Positions 20,351-31,739 of a stretch of 64,000 nucleotides of DNA are shown here, piece after piece (the stretch's first letter is position 1; every line of letters begins with the position of its first letter). The notes beneath the pieces are model-generated. The model saw only the letters and a list, made by a program, of their open reading frames with translations. It did no database searches and was not told where the DNA came from. A program made the translations under genes and the position numbers. The DNA is taken from positions 496,001 through 560,000 of the forward strand of contig JAZGUH010000696.1 of assembly GCA_037893225.1 (NCBI GenBank), written 5' to 3'. The DNA comes from Hippasteria phrygiana. Taxonomy: Eukaryota; Echinodermata; Asteroidea; Valvatida; Goniasteridae.

Positions 20351-20807
20351 TTATCTGTGAAGCTCTTCAGCGTCCCCCAGCACCCAGTACTCGTTTGGGC
20401 GGTGGGCACGAGCGACTAAAGCGCTGGTTGACAGAAATTTCGTTGGGACATGGCATTCTTTTTCCAAATTACAGACTGTTTTTGTTGATTTTCTTTCCAT
20501 AACTGACCAATGCACACATTTCATGTAGAATAAAAGCTCAAATGATGTTGGTAGAAACCAAAAAATATTACAGTTAAGACTTTAAAACGGATATCTATTT
20601 TTCCACTATTTCGAGCACCCCTATTTTTCGAATAGAAGAGGCACACAGACGACCGTTCGCACTCGGCTTAGCTCCCCCCTGCCCGTCGTGCGCCCCCTGA
20701 TACCAGCCTAGATTTCTTGATTTTCCCGGTTTCTGGCACATTGGCCACTGACGTTACTATCATTACAGCAGAGTTCACACGGCCCTCTCTTGGGTCAGGT
20801 TGCTGGT
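20351..20807. other. Intergenic, nothing recognised
   Basis: No convincing coding frame or repeat. It borders the inverted repeat on the left and the element at 20808 on the right. Confidence 0.5.
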
Positions 20808-22535
20808 CGACGTTGTTTTCACGAAGTGACAAAAACTCTGTTTCGGGCGAAAATGACGTTTGGAGTTAATCGCATTTTTAATTTTACTCTTTCATATGAA
20901 TTTGTTGTGTTCACTTAAGCTCAAACCTCTGTGCGGGGCCCATTTCCGGGCGAAAATCCGCGTAAAATGACCCTTTTTTTCGACGTTTCGAGTCATAGTT
21001 TGATAACCATGCGGTCTTTTTCACCGGGTTAAACGGTTCTATACGATTTAACTCTTTGTCGTTCTCGTGATATATATACATATATTTTATCTTGAAAAAT
21101 ATCCACGTACTTTCGGCTTTGAAAATGTGAACTTTTCATCATTTTTCTGTGTAAACGCACCAATTGAGCGCCCTCGTGTCGACTCTTTTGACTGTAACTC
21201 CTTACTGGAGTATCGAATCGTACGGGGTTAAACGGAATGGAATAGCTTAGATCCTCCTCTTTCCTTACATGTAAAACCTGTTACGATTGGTTGAAAAAAA
21301 CCTACGTACTTTTCACAAAGAAAAAAGTGACCAATGACAACTTTCGATCGATAAGGCATTGTTCGAGACTTACATCGATCTACCATTGCTTACCACGCGT
21401 TACATGATCTTGGACTCTGCTCATCACCCGTTTTACAAGACAGATTTTCTTCGATTTTACTGTAACTAAGACATTTAAAAACTATCCATTTGTGAATCAG
21501 TTATCTGGGATTAAAACTGTGTTCTTTTCAGGAGTTAATTTCATTTTGAAATAATGTAAATTTGGAACTGAATATTGTTCATTCAAGGCAGCTACAGAAA
21601 TTATGTGATGCAAAGAACGTGCACTTGTTTATTGGGCCGTACCATTTTGTATGTGGGGAGTATATATATGCATGTACACCCACATACGTATGTCTTTTCC
21701 AAAATAATTGAGATTATGTGTTGTTTAGAAAATTAAACAATTACTAAACTTAACTATATCTTTGTTTCCTACTTGCAGCTATAAACCAGTGCCTGTGTTT
21801 ATGCATGTCCTCGTGCAAACATGTTTTGTTTTACCCATTTTGTAAATGGAGTGTGCAGGGCCACATTTCAGGGCCGAACGCACAGCTACACAGGGCCAGC
21901 GTTAATCCAATTTAATAACCCTAGACCTCCGTGGTATACTCTACGCGCGAGATTTAAACTGTGAAATTAAGTGAACAAAAGTGAGGTTAACAAATTCATA
22001 TGTAGAAATCTTGATTTCGCAGACTTTCCAGGAGCCAGGCAGTATAAATATAAGATGTCCAGGAAGTGTGTGAGCTATACATTCATTGCTTTGTATCTTT
22101 AAATCATTATCTGCATTAATTAAATAGTAATTAATTAATTAAAGTTTTTGTCACTTCGTGAAAACATCAAAACCCAGACGCTGTACATAGCGCGTAGTTT
22201 TTGTCACTTCGTGAAAACATCAAAACCCAGACGCTCTACTTATTTTACCATTATAGCGCGTAGTTTTTGTCACTTCGTGAAAACATCAAAACCCAGACGC
22301 TATACTTATTTTACCATAGCGCGTAGTTTTTGTCACTTCGTGAAAACAGTAACTTATAGACTGCCAACTTTTTGTTAATTAACAACTCCCGATAATTAAA
22401 AAACTAATTAACATTAGGCTTTGAAAATTGGTTTAAAATGTTTTAAGTCCAACTAACATTAAAATTATGTAAAAATCTCAAATTCGACAAAATATTGATT
22501 TTTCAGGTTTTTGTCACTTCGTGAAAACATCGACG
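20808..22535. mobile_element. Candidate transposon bounded by 29-bp inverted near-palindromes
   Basis: CGACGTTGTTTTCACGAAGT (from 20808) is mirrored by ACTTCGTGAAAACATCGACG (ending 22535). The 29-bp ends differ at one position. TGGT flanks both ends (20804-20807, 22536-22539), which could be a 4-bp TSD but may be chance. The interior is AT-rich and non-coding. The TIR core is itself near-palindromic and is repeated four more times near the right end. Confidence 0.5.
22144..22350 (+). repeat. Four spaced copies of the TTTTTGTCACTTCGTGAAAA near-palindrome
   Basis: Copies start at 22144, 22197, 22263 and 22326 (spacing 53, 66 and 63). The first three are followed by CATCAAAACCCAGACGCT and end with TAGCGCGTAG. 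Each core can fold as a hairpin. A further copy is the right terminus at 22507 and an inverted one is the left terminus at 20815. The reading frame through it is simply repeat translation. Confidence 0.85.
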
Positions 22536-23123
22536 TGGTGTATATTATAGAAACCTCCCCAACGTGAGTTTTAACTGGCATTGTTTACAACAGCGTGTTT
22601 TATAGCGTATATAAAACAACTTAATAAATTCTGCTCGGAATTTCTGGGCGTCCGGTACATTTATATTTTAACTTATATAATTATACAATAGAAACAAATA
22701 TCCACCCGGCACGAAAAATCCGCCCTGCCGCTGATGAGAAACAAGTTATATTTTTGTAGGTTGCCTAAGGAGAATTCTATTACAAGAATTGAAACTGTAA
22801 AAACTTTTCTACATGTAGTTACACACGTTATATTACATGCTCTTATAATTACCTTTCATACTCTGTGTGGACATGTGAAAATGTATTCAAATTTACCTAG
22901 TCAGTTTCCCTTGTGGATTGTTTGACGTTTTATATATTAAAACGAAATATACAAAAAATTAAACAATAAATGTAGCTTTGTTTTTATTTCAGTTGTTACA
23001 AATAAATATAAATTCAGTTTGAAAGCGAAACATTTTTGTATGCATGTAAATACATTATATCGGTTTACAAGTAGCAAACTTGGTATGGTAGTCAACTTTA
23101 GTGGTCTTGGGGCCTACGGGGCT
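22536..23123. other. Intergenic, nothing recognised
   Basis: AT-rich, with no supported gene or repeat. CAGTTTCCCTTGTGG near 22900 also occurs inverted near 10000-10015, hinting at a shared repeat tail. Confidence 0.45.
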
Positions 23124-23773
23124 CGGACAACTCGACCGTTGGCCGACTTGACTCGAGACAACTCAAATGGGAAGACAAGTCGTCCATTGAGACAAGTAGA
23201 CAGATAGGGAATTGCTGGGGTTTCTCGGTGGGGAGGGGGGGGGGTCCTTGGTTGTGGAAGGGAAAGCCGTCTGGGCTGGGCGTCGGTCTATGTTTTGTGG
23301 CACGGGGCTGGGATATGCAGGGCTGGGATATGCGGGGAAGGGGTACTTGGCAGGGTGATTGGGTTGATGTGGGCCGGACAGCGCTGTCGTTTTGGACGGG
23401 GCTGGGGGATACACAGGGGGCCGGGTAATGTGAATTGTGGTTAAACCTTGAATGAATCAATAAGCCTACCGATTGTGTTGGAATCCGAATTTACAATATT
23501 TGGGACCTAGGAACCTTGTTTATATTACGTTAATTGGGGGAATAAATTTGAAACCCGTCAATTATTTACACATTTTCAGAATCATGAGTTTTTCGAGTAA
23601 CTAGATACAACAAACATATTTTCAACCAACGGTATTAAAACACATGACACGGTCGAGTGGTCTCCATGTCAAAGTCGACTTGTCTCAACGGACGACTTGG
23701 TAAGTTCCGGTCGACTTGTCTCAACGGTCGAGTTGTCTTAACGGTCGAGTTGTCTCAACGGTCGAGTTGTCCG
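23124..23773. repeat. Repeat with CGGACAACTCGACCGTT inverted ends and arrays
   Basis: Left CGGACAACTCGACCGTTGG (23124) is mirrored by AACGGTCGAGTTGTCCG (ending 23773). On the right the terminus is tandemly repeated about four times as TCAACGGTCGAGTTGTC (23690-23773). On the left GAGACAACTC and GACAAGTCG relatives run to 23210. The interior has a G-rich GGGCTGGGATATGC block (23220-23420). No TSD identified, no coding. Confidence 0.6.
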
Positions 23774-24831
23774 ACATCCGTGGTCATTTTTGTTGCATGA
23801 AGCTCACACATTTGGCTCTTGATGTTCTTCTAGAAAAACTATTTAATTTAGTTAACTGTAAATCACCGATGAGCCTCCCACAATTTTAATAATGGTGGAC
23901 AGAATCTGTAGAGAACACTATTTGCATCACGGCGGACGTTGAGGGCGACTGATGATACATCAGTCGCGATTCTGCGGTGCCGCAGCTGGGTGTTCCTTTT
24001 GCTTGGTCAGCATCAAAGTATTAAACCCCAATTCACGAAAACTATAACAGCTTTAATTCTTAGCAGTGGGATTGCCGAGTTCAGGTTTGAGTTATGTAAT
24101 GGATTGTTTCAAGTTTCGGAGAGTGTAAGGTAAACCGTAAAATCCAGATTTTAGCAATTGGGCTACGGATACATGCCTTCCTATACATATAGTTTAAAGG
24201 AGGTCCATTTTCAGAGCGGTAACCATACCCTTCTGATGATCATTTAAAACAGCGACGGTCAGAGTAGCATTGGGGAAGGCAGTTAAAGTATAAAACAAAC
24301 GCATGTTTAAGCTTTGTCAAGTGGCGGGAAAACAGCAAAATCGACCGCTTCGGTCGGGCGTAGCCGCAATTTGAATAATGTACGGGGCGTTGCTATATGG
24401 GTCTCACAATGCGCCGCACGCGCTTTTGTTAGGTCGTGTCCGAAATGGGCGTCTAGAGCTACAGCTACGCTACGTCACGCGTAGTTGTAATGGACGAACC
24501 CTATAGACAATAGCCCCAGACAAGCGATTCGGACGCAGCCTTATTGTTGCAAGCACAATGTAACGCGTTACAACCCAGTGCACCGCGGTGTCACACCACG
24601 TTACAGCCCAGTGCACCGGAGTCACTTGGCGGTAAACGCGGTTGTCATTACACATAGCCGGCCCCGCACGTACGTATGCTATGACGGCATCGCCCAGCAA
24701 CATCGCTATAGGGAAGAGAATCATCAAATCATTGAGGTTGGTCATTTGTAAAACAAAAGGCATTATTACCCTTCTTTTCTTTTCATGTAAGGAAAGTCAT
24801 ATGGTTCTTGATCAAGCGGGGAAAAGGAAAG

Positions 24832-24837
<6 letters not shown>
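23774..24837. other. Intergenic, nothing recognised
   Basis: No supported gene. GCCCAGTGCACCG occurs twice (about 24572-24618) and GTGTCCGAA/TTCGGACGC form a loose inverted pair (24438-24535). Confidence 0.45.

Positions 24838-24896
<59 letters not shown>
24838..24896. repeat. (TA)n microsatellite
   Basis: About 29 uninterrupted TA dinucleotides followed by CACACATATG. Apparent Tyr-Ile peptides through it are repeat translation. Confidence 0.97.
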
Positions 24897-24906
<10 letters not shown>

Positions 24907-25222
24907 GACCGATGTGGCCAAATAACCTTGGAGTGGGTGGACCAAAAGAGGGTTATTGCGGTCTTGCTATGTTGTAGGTTTACATCGGGACTCATATCAT
25001 ATTTGTAGTGCATCGGCTGGCCACCGTGGGTGGATTTGACAGGCTATTTTATAGCATTGGGATTTGTAAGTGATACTACTTTTCGGATAGTTATAATTCA
25101 ATGGATGTTTTTCACCCATAGCATATGGGATGGTTTACTTGCGGGACTTGATACGAGGTTTCTTTAGTTGAACGGCAACCCTGGTTTATAGATTTCAATG
25201 AATGTTTTCCCCTCTTTTGTAG

Positions 25223-25609
25223 GAGAACGCTGACGCATACGGCGAGGTAGGTCAGCCGGTCAGCGCACTTCTCAATGGCCTGTGCGCCGACTTCAAAACT
25301 TCGGAGCGATGTTTCGAAGCACTTGTAGAAGATGGCAGGGACGAAGTCGGCAGCCTATTAAGAGACCTTAGTGAGGCGTGGAAAGCGCACATCTTAGCCC
25401 TGGCTCCAAACGGAGGGCAGAAGTACCGGCTGGAGAGGATGCTTCAGCGGGTAGAGGCGGGCCCGCTAGATGAGCCAGTACCGAAGAAGAGACGTCTCGT
25501 TGATGCGGCAGAGGCCAGTAAGGAGACAGTGGGTGGCAACGATGACGGCGCCGGGCCCAGTGGAGAGTCACCCATAGTTGCAACGCCGGCGGAACCGGCT
25601 TCCTCCCAG
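25223..25609 (+). CDS. Gag-like exon of the DIRS-like element (or unknown host exon)
   Basis: A 129-codon open segment sits between a strong acceptor (CCCCTCTTTTGTAG) and a donor (CCCAG|GTATAT), phase 0 at both ends. The peptide starts ENADAYGEVGQPVSALLNGL, is acidic and Leu-rich in its first 75 residues, then holds a basic PKKRRL motif like a nuclear signal and a Ser/Pro/Ala-rich tail ending PAEPASSQ. No domain is recognised. It precedes the gag exon at 28181 in matching phase, so a spliced Gag N-terminus is the preferred reading. An unrelated host exon remains possible. Confidence 0.55.
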
Positions 25610-28180
25610 GTATATTGAGATCATATTAACTGAGTGAGAATTGTATCATTATGTATTTGTTTAGTAAAGCTGGCAATTCAAAATAAATTACCATTTCCAA
25701 CGTGGAAAGAATAATACAGCCACATGGAGATGGAACGCTCATGGAAAATGGGAACCGGTATAGGGCTCAATAAAACAACCGGTTGTAAGGAACAAAGTAG
25801 GCCTATGCCCGATTTTAAGAGGGCCCGTTGCAGCATGACTGTCGGGCTACGAAATATGAGCTCATTCGGGATCACACTCGCCGAATGGAAGATGACCAGT
25901 CACGAGAAAGGGTTTAACCATTAATTGGGAAATGAAGACCATAAAGTGAAAGATTAAAATTATCCATCAGAGAGGGGTTTGTTTAAAACCTTGATTTTGT
26001 TGAGACGATTCCTATTTTAGAGAGGAATTTTGAGGTCTCGAGTGAGACAACCCGGGTAGAGACTGTGTTTCGAGGAAGTAACCTAAGGGGAAGCGGGGAA
26101 AGCAACGGGTAAATTGGAATATACCTTTTGTATACATCATGAAATTCAAGAGCGAAGAAACCAACTTAAAAAAAAAAAACAAGTTGAGGGAAAGGGGGAA
26201 AGCCCCTGCCAAGGATGCTTGTAAAAGACAAGCCTCACTGACATTAAAATGTAGGGAAAAGCCCCGCCCCATAGGTATGGCAAAGGTTCAATGTGGTTTT
26301 CAATCACCCCCCCCCCCCCCGGGCAAAGGGGAAAAGCCCCGGTCCAAAAATTGGTTGTTTGCGCGGAAAAGGCCGCACTTCAGAATTTATACAAGTAATA
26401 TAATAATTATGATAATAGTAATGGCCGCAATGGAAAAAAAATATATACATAAAAATTCAAAAAAGGAAGGAATTATTCATACATCCGCTCCACTTCCTTT
26501 TGGTCTCTTGGGGCGGCTAAATTGTGGGTTCTTACTTCGTAGGTTGAAGTCAAATGTTATGTAGTTAATTCAGAGCGACAAATAGATAGCTTTGTAGATA
26601 GCGGGGTGGTAAAAGCGCTGTAAACAAGAAAGCCAAATCAGTTCTTGATTAATTGCAAGAATCCTACCTAGACATATATTCATGGGACAGCTCGGATCAC
26701 ATTTTCAAATGTTCAAACGGAGGGGAAAGCCCCACAAATGTTGGTGATTTTATATTTTAGAAATAATTCAAATGAATGGCAAAGCCCCGGAAATGTTGGT
26801 GATTGTTGATTTTGGAAATGATTCAAACGAAGGGGAAAGCACTGGAAATTGTGTTGATCGTTGATTTTGGGAATGATTCAACGAAGGAGAAAGCCCCGGA
26901 ATTGTGGTGATTGTTGATTTTGGGAAAAGCCCAACTATGACCGCAGGAATCGGGTAAAGCCCCAACTAATGGTGGAACTTTTGGACGGAAAGCCCATAGG
27001 TACAAACGGGGGAAAAGCCCAATCAAGATGTGCACAGGGGAGACCACATCAAAGAACCTTTGACGGAGAGTCAAATTCAGTATAGGCCTAAACACATGTC
27101 AAGCCCGGTCCTTCCTTAAGGCCGACGGGTTCGAACTCTTGCCTGTCCGCCACATCCGCAGACACACACAAAATGTTTTAGGTCGGGTCTCACTTTCGAT
27201 CCAAATTTTTTCAAAACCTGAAAGAATTTAGCAAATTAGTGCTTTATAGCAGAGTGTAGACATAAACGGACGGCAAGAAGTTTTGATTTCATTTTCCATT
27301 GTGAAGGCCAGCCATGGTAAGAAGGTTAATGTACCTCATTACGGGCAATTATTCACTCTCCCATGGAATTGGCATCCAAATTGAAATCAGATGAGATGTG
27401 TCCAGGTCGGACCATTATGCGACTGACCCAAATTTAAGCTAAACAGAGAAGAATTTTAAAGCCCTGTATAAAAGGAAGGCAGTTATGGCTTGGGAGAAGC
27501 CTAGACCATACTGGTTAGGATAATGGGGAACACCCCAAATACAAGTAAGCAGGAAGGGGAAACCCAGGCTCAGGTACGGCGGCCATTAGGGGACAAGGCC
27601 AAATGAAAGGTTATGCGCAGGGGAAAGGCCCCAACCAGATGGAAAGTATTGATCTAAGATAAGGCCTGGCCATATTAATAACAGTAATGCAAGACGCTCA
27701 TGGCGCTAAATGCATCATTAAACAACTACTGTACACTGTTAAAAATGTCTCTGCTATTTCACAACAAAATCTGATGGCAATTGGTATTACAAGGACTGGG
27801 TGTAGATATACAGATAACATGTAGACTGTTCTGTGCATCAACAGAGTACAATTAGCCATCAACCGTTTCGATTTTCAATATGAACGGGGATGTAGCATGA
27901 CATTATTAATGATGTTTGAATAAAAGCTTTTTTGTAGATGAAATGTGTGACAAATTGCCAATTATGATCAAGAAAGTGTGCTTTTTGAATAAAAGTTTAA
28001 AAACAGCTAATTACCATGATCTTTTTGCGCACACAAATTTCCTCAATTCTGAATGGTCAGCTGCCGCGTAATGAAATTCATGTAGGATAACAGTAGTAGA
28101 TTCTTTGTGATTGAACCAAACAAATAGAAAAAGGGGGAGGGGATTTTTGGTTCAGGTGCCTACAGGCAGCTTTGAAGTAG
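25610..28180. other. Non-coding segment between gag exons with dispersed GGGGAAAGCCCC motifs
   Basis: About 2.6 kb without coding frames. From 26080 to 27640 a motif near GGGGAAAGCCCC recurs at irregular spacing (for example about 26195, 26255, 26330, 26722, 26780, 26836, 26890, 26930, 26957, 27010, 27620). It is either an intron of the retroelement or an insertion in it. It has a C run at 26308-26320. Confidence 0.55.
26710..26930 (+). repeat. About 57-bp minisatellite, four units
   Basis: Four diverged units carry AAAGCCCCGGAAATGTTGG, then TGATTGTTGATTTTGG and AATGATTCAAACGAAGG. Period 52-60 bp. This is the densest part of the GGGGAAAGCCCC field. Confidence 0.75.
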
Positions 28181-28891
28181 GGGGAAGTCGTGACTAGTTA
28201 CTACCTACTCAAGGGCCTATATGGTTCATTGTCTCAATGCATGCAGGCAAAATCAGCTTTGGATGTACACAAACCTTTGCGCATGGAATTGCTGCAAGCC
28301 TGCTTGGAGACTGGGTACGAAAGGAATGTGGCTTACGTCATGTCATTGCTACGCAAGTACGCTCCCGATTTTACCCCCATTAGCCTTTTAGAGGTATGGC
28401 GGACACAATAGGAGGGCGCTATTTGATTTGGGTATACCTTTTGTGCCATACAAAAAGTATACCCAAATCAAATAGCGCCCTCCTATTGTGTCCGCCATAC
28501 CTCTAAAAGGCTAATATCAGCAGATGATCTGAAGGAAAGACAGCTTTATACAAATTTGTTGGCAGAGTGCAACAAGCATGTAGAAAGAAAAACGGAGGGA
28601 GTGGCTATGTATATATATAAATCTATAACTGGGGAAGATTCAGACAAACGTCTCCGGTTTGCCAGGAAGCATTTAGGCGTGTCTAGCCCTCCGGCCGAAA
28701 ATCGGAGTCGGCCCATGGGCCGGGGGCGCCCAAATGTGCCAAGGCAGGGCCCACAGTTCAAGTCGAGCTCTCAGCAATTCCGCCAGCCCTTTGGTACAGG
28801 GCGAGTCCCGGATACAGCGAGACTAAGGGATGTTTGTTTCAGATGTCAGAAGAGGGGCCATTTTGCTCGGGATTGCAAGGAATTTATTTAA
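28181..28891 (+). pseudogene. DIRS-like gag with CCHC zinc knuckle, interrupted by a palindrome
   Basis: The frame opens after TTTGAAGTAG (28171-28180) and reads through SYYLLKGLYGSLSQCMQ and ETGYERNVAYVMSLLRKY to 28380. A 133-bp palindrome (28381-28513) then introduces a stop. Beyond it the gag frame resumes with ADDLKERQLYTNLL, passes a Pro/Arg/Gly-rich linker and ends in the knuckle CFRCQKRGHFARDC at 28835-28880, stop TAA. Removing the palindrome and one AT dinucleotide puts the two halves back in one frame, so the insertion broke the gene. The knuckle would bind element RNA. Confidence 0.78.
28381..28513. mobile_element. Near-perfect palindromic insertion, 133 bp
   Basis: Begins TAGCCTTTTAGAGGTATGGC and ends with its exact reverse complement. 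The arms are about 60 bp and essentially identical, around a loop near TTGTGCCATAC (28441-28452). AT flanks both sides, consistent with a 2-bp TSD (or TA, depending on where the end is drawn). It interrupts gag. Confidence 0.85.
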
Positions 28892-29434
28892 AATTGAGGC
28901 CGGACACTGCCAGGATCTGGTAATCAAAGTAGCATGGTTGTAAAGTTACAACGGTAGAATTTCACTATAACGAACATCGCTAGGCCGAGCATATTAGCTA
29001 TTAAATCACAAACCTCCTGTTTGGTTCCACTTTGAGAAACAAATATAAAAACAAATTCACCGTTACGCATGGCTACATTTTCAGAGAACATTCAATGGAT
29101 CAAATGTTCGTTATATGGGCGTTCTACTGTGTTAAAATCAAGAGAAGGGCACATGAATGTAGAGAAAAGGGAAAAGGCAGGATGTATTTGAAGTTGTACC
29201 TTAGATGTGGGCATAAAAGTTAACCTTTGAGATGAAACCTTGTCGGTATCAAATAATTAAATGTACTATATTTTGAATGGCGTATATTACAACTTTGTAT
29301 AGGAGAGAATAAAATAGAAATGCCTCAGGGTGGGCACATTAATTTGTCTTCTACATCACGAGGATAGTTTTGCATTGCCTTTTTACCCACCCCCCCCCCC
29401 CCCCCCCCCCTGTTTGCTCTGCATTTTGTTGCAG
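28892..29434. other. Non-coding gap between gag and RT modules
   Basis: AT-rich, with a C run (29391-29410) just upstream of a polypyrimidine tract and TTTTGTTGCAG at 29424-29434, a textbook splice acceptor. Behaves like an intron end. Confidence 0.5.
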
Positions 29435-30600
29435 GCTTACGAGAAATATCTCAAGATACTCGGGACTCATACATGGGAGATTTCGTCCCCTCAAGATTTT
29501 AACCCTTCCGCGGCTCAGGCGGCGAAGCGACGCCGGGGCATCTATTCATGGGTTGATATATCAAATAGTCCGGCAGAGGCCCCAGACGGGTCCGCCCCGA
29601 GACCGGCGGATGTTTTAGCTGGATTGAGATCACCAGATTTCAAGGCCCTTCGCTTTCGCGATCCAGATTTGTTCATGGCAGGTACTTTACACGATCAGTT
29701 GGAGCTTTGGGATACTGTATTGGATGAATGCCCAGAGGTGGGTAGTCGAGTTAAGGGGTGGTTACATTATGGCTTAGATATATTCACCCTTTTCCGGCCC
29801 TTCAAAGGTAAATACCATAATCAGAGATTTCGACTCGGAAATACCCCCTCATATGTATTTTCCAAACGCCCCAATTTGGAAGCAATTTGTTCCTTTTATA
29901 AATGAGACGATAACACAGCGACTGATAGAGGGTTCAGTTGAATTACTTGGCCACGTGCGTGAGGTGTCACCTCCGAGATGTGTGAATGCTTTATCAATTG
30001 AGCCAAGCAAACCCAGGTTGGTGCTATCGATGAAGGGCCCAAACTTATGGTGCAAGGACACGCCGTTTAAATTGGTCCCCCTGGGTGAAATAGCCAAGTC
30101 AATCAATAAAGGCGGCTTCTTTTCAAAGACAGACGACGCCCAAGGTTACAAACATCTTCTTCTGACGCCAAGGTCAAAGACATTTTGCGGTTTTGAATGG
30201 GCTGCATATGGGTTCTATTTTGTAGATACCATGCACTCTTCCCTTTGGTTTCAAAAACAGCGCTAATATCTATTCTACAATTGGATTCTGTCTGTCCTCT
30301 TGGCTGAAAAACAGGGGAATCCATACCGAAGTGTGGATTGATGATCGTTTTATAGGGGAAGCCAGTAGCAATGGCGAAATGGGTGGTTCAAATCAGTAAT
30401 ATGTTGTATTAACTTGCAGAAGCCGCCATATCCCGCTGAGGAACAAGATGCATACCTTAGAGCATCACGAGCCCTGTACGTGGCGTGCTACATGCACTCG
30501 AGCTTAGGATATTTTGTCAACCTCAAGAAGAGCACTTTGCAACCGGTCTCACGGATGGTCCATTTGGGTTTAGGAATTTGTTCAAAGTCACTATCATTTT
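29435..30600 (+). pseudogene. DIRS-like reverse transcriptase, frameshifted
   Basis: The frame starts AYEKYLKILGTHTWEI after the acceptor at 29434 and shifts near 29848 into a frame with FINETITQRLIEG, SMKGPNLWCKDTPFKL, FFSKTDDAQGYKHLLL (the palm Asp block, D-D-A-x-G-Y) and TFCGFEWAAYGFYF. After another shift near 30240 the YxDD-equivalent box reads VWIDDRF (about 30331-30351). LGYFVNLKKSTLQPVSRMVH (30507-30570) is the thumb-side block typical of DIRS-type RT. Three or more frame changes make it non-functional. Confidence 0.8.
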
Positions 30601-31260
30601 AGACACCGGAAAGCAAGAAGGTGGCATTTGCAGAGAAGATATCTTGTCAGAAGGTCAGGTACTCCTAAAGACAATGCAGCGTTTTGTAGAAAAATGCCAG
30701 AGTTTTGTGTTGGTGTTCCCGCCAGCCCGTCTCTTTGTGAGTGAGTGCTGTACCTTTATGGCACAGCTTGATGACCTAGCACCAGTTTCTTTGTCGCAAC
30801 CAGTGCGATATGAGGTGCTCTTTTGGCGTTTCATCGATTCGGCGTCAGAGCCAATCCCTTGGAGACAGGAACGGCATTTGAGGCTACGACTTTATAGCTC
30901 AGACGCTTCTGGCTACAGATGGGGCAGGACATTGATGCTTGAAGACGGAGAGGGGGCGTTCGGAGACTATTGGCCCGCGGAGATCCAAAGGTCAAGGGAC
31001 ATATGCTACAAAGAAGCTCTGGCGCTTTACTTCAGTAATGGACCGCATTTGGGACAAAAGAGTGGACGTCCAGGTAGATTCCAAGGGTTTGTATCACGCT
31101 GGGGCAGGTCAAAAAGCGAGATCACTCCTTCTCGCTGGAGTCCTGAAGCTCATTTTTGCATTAACGTTGGAGGTGAATTTCGATCTCCGACTGCAATGGG
31201 TATCCTCAGGCAACAGTAGGGCAGACACCCCCTCGAGGTCTTTGTCAAGGGCAGATTCGC
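30601..31260 (+). pseudogene. DIRS-like RNase H domain
   Basis: LRLYSSDASGYRWG supplies the first catalytic Asp in an SDAS-G-(W/R)G context. ICYKEALALYF gives the Glu motif (the K-E-x-x-A-L block). QVDSKGLYH is the next Asp, and SSGNSRADTPSRSLS at about 31205-31250 is the closing N-x-x-A-D-x-x-S-R signature. The first part and the last part are in different frames, overlapping near 30940-31200. It would degrade RNA in the RNA-DNA hybrid. Confidence 0.78.
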
Positions 31261-31739
31261 AGCTCCTATCACCTCTGTGGTGGCTCCTACAGAAGGAGTT
31301 GGGCGGATACACTGGTTTCGCATGGGACCTCATGGCGCTCCCGTCAAATGTGCAGAAGGGGAGAGATGGAAATCCACTCAAGTTCTATTCCAGGGATCTG
31401 GTCCCGGGAACATCTGGCGAAAATATCTTCGCCCAACCCTGCCCAAGAGGAGTCGAGCTGTATGTATTCCCACCCTTCGTACTCATACCAGCCCTCATCA
31501 GGTATTTTGGGGAGTGGGGAGGCATTTTCGTCACAATGGTTGTCCCGAAGCATTTACATCCCAGGCCTTGGTGGCCATACCTGCGTCCCTTCATACGACG
31601 GTCTCTACGTTTGGCGGAGGCAGGCCAGCCCGGGGTTCTTGGGGTACCATCCCGCCGGGGCTATGTACGAAACAAGTCGGGTTTACCGTTCGAGCTATGG
31701 GCCTTCAGATGCTATTTTCCTCCGGTAGAAGGTATCTCG
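31261..31739 (+). pseudogene. DIRS-like pol C-terminal extension
   Basis: In the RNase H C-terminal frame: FAWDLMALPSNVQ, LKFYSRDL, ENIFAQP, LYVFPPFVLIPALIRYF and MVVPKHLHPRPWW. This block (D-x-M-A…N, F-A-Q, Y-x-F-P-P, P-W-W) follows RNase H in many DIRS/Ngaro polyproteins. Function unknown. Confidence 0.65.

Noticed and set aside
22144..22350. CRISPR-like array of hairpin repeats with spacers
   Set aside because: Eukaryotic context, only four units, spacers share sequence with each other, and the same hairpin forms inverted ends of a transposon-like segment.
30382..30419. Short intron in the RT between the VWIDD box and 30420
   Set aside because: Despite a TTAACTTGCAG acceptor-like end, the gap would be under 40 bp and lacks a proper donor; a small insertion is more likely.
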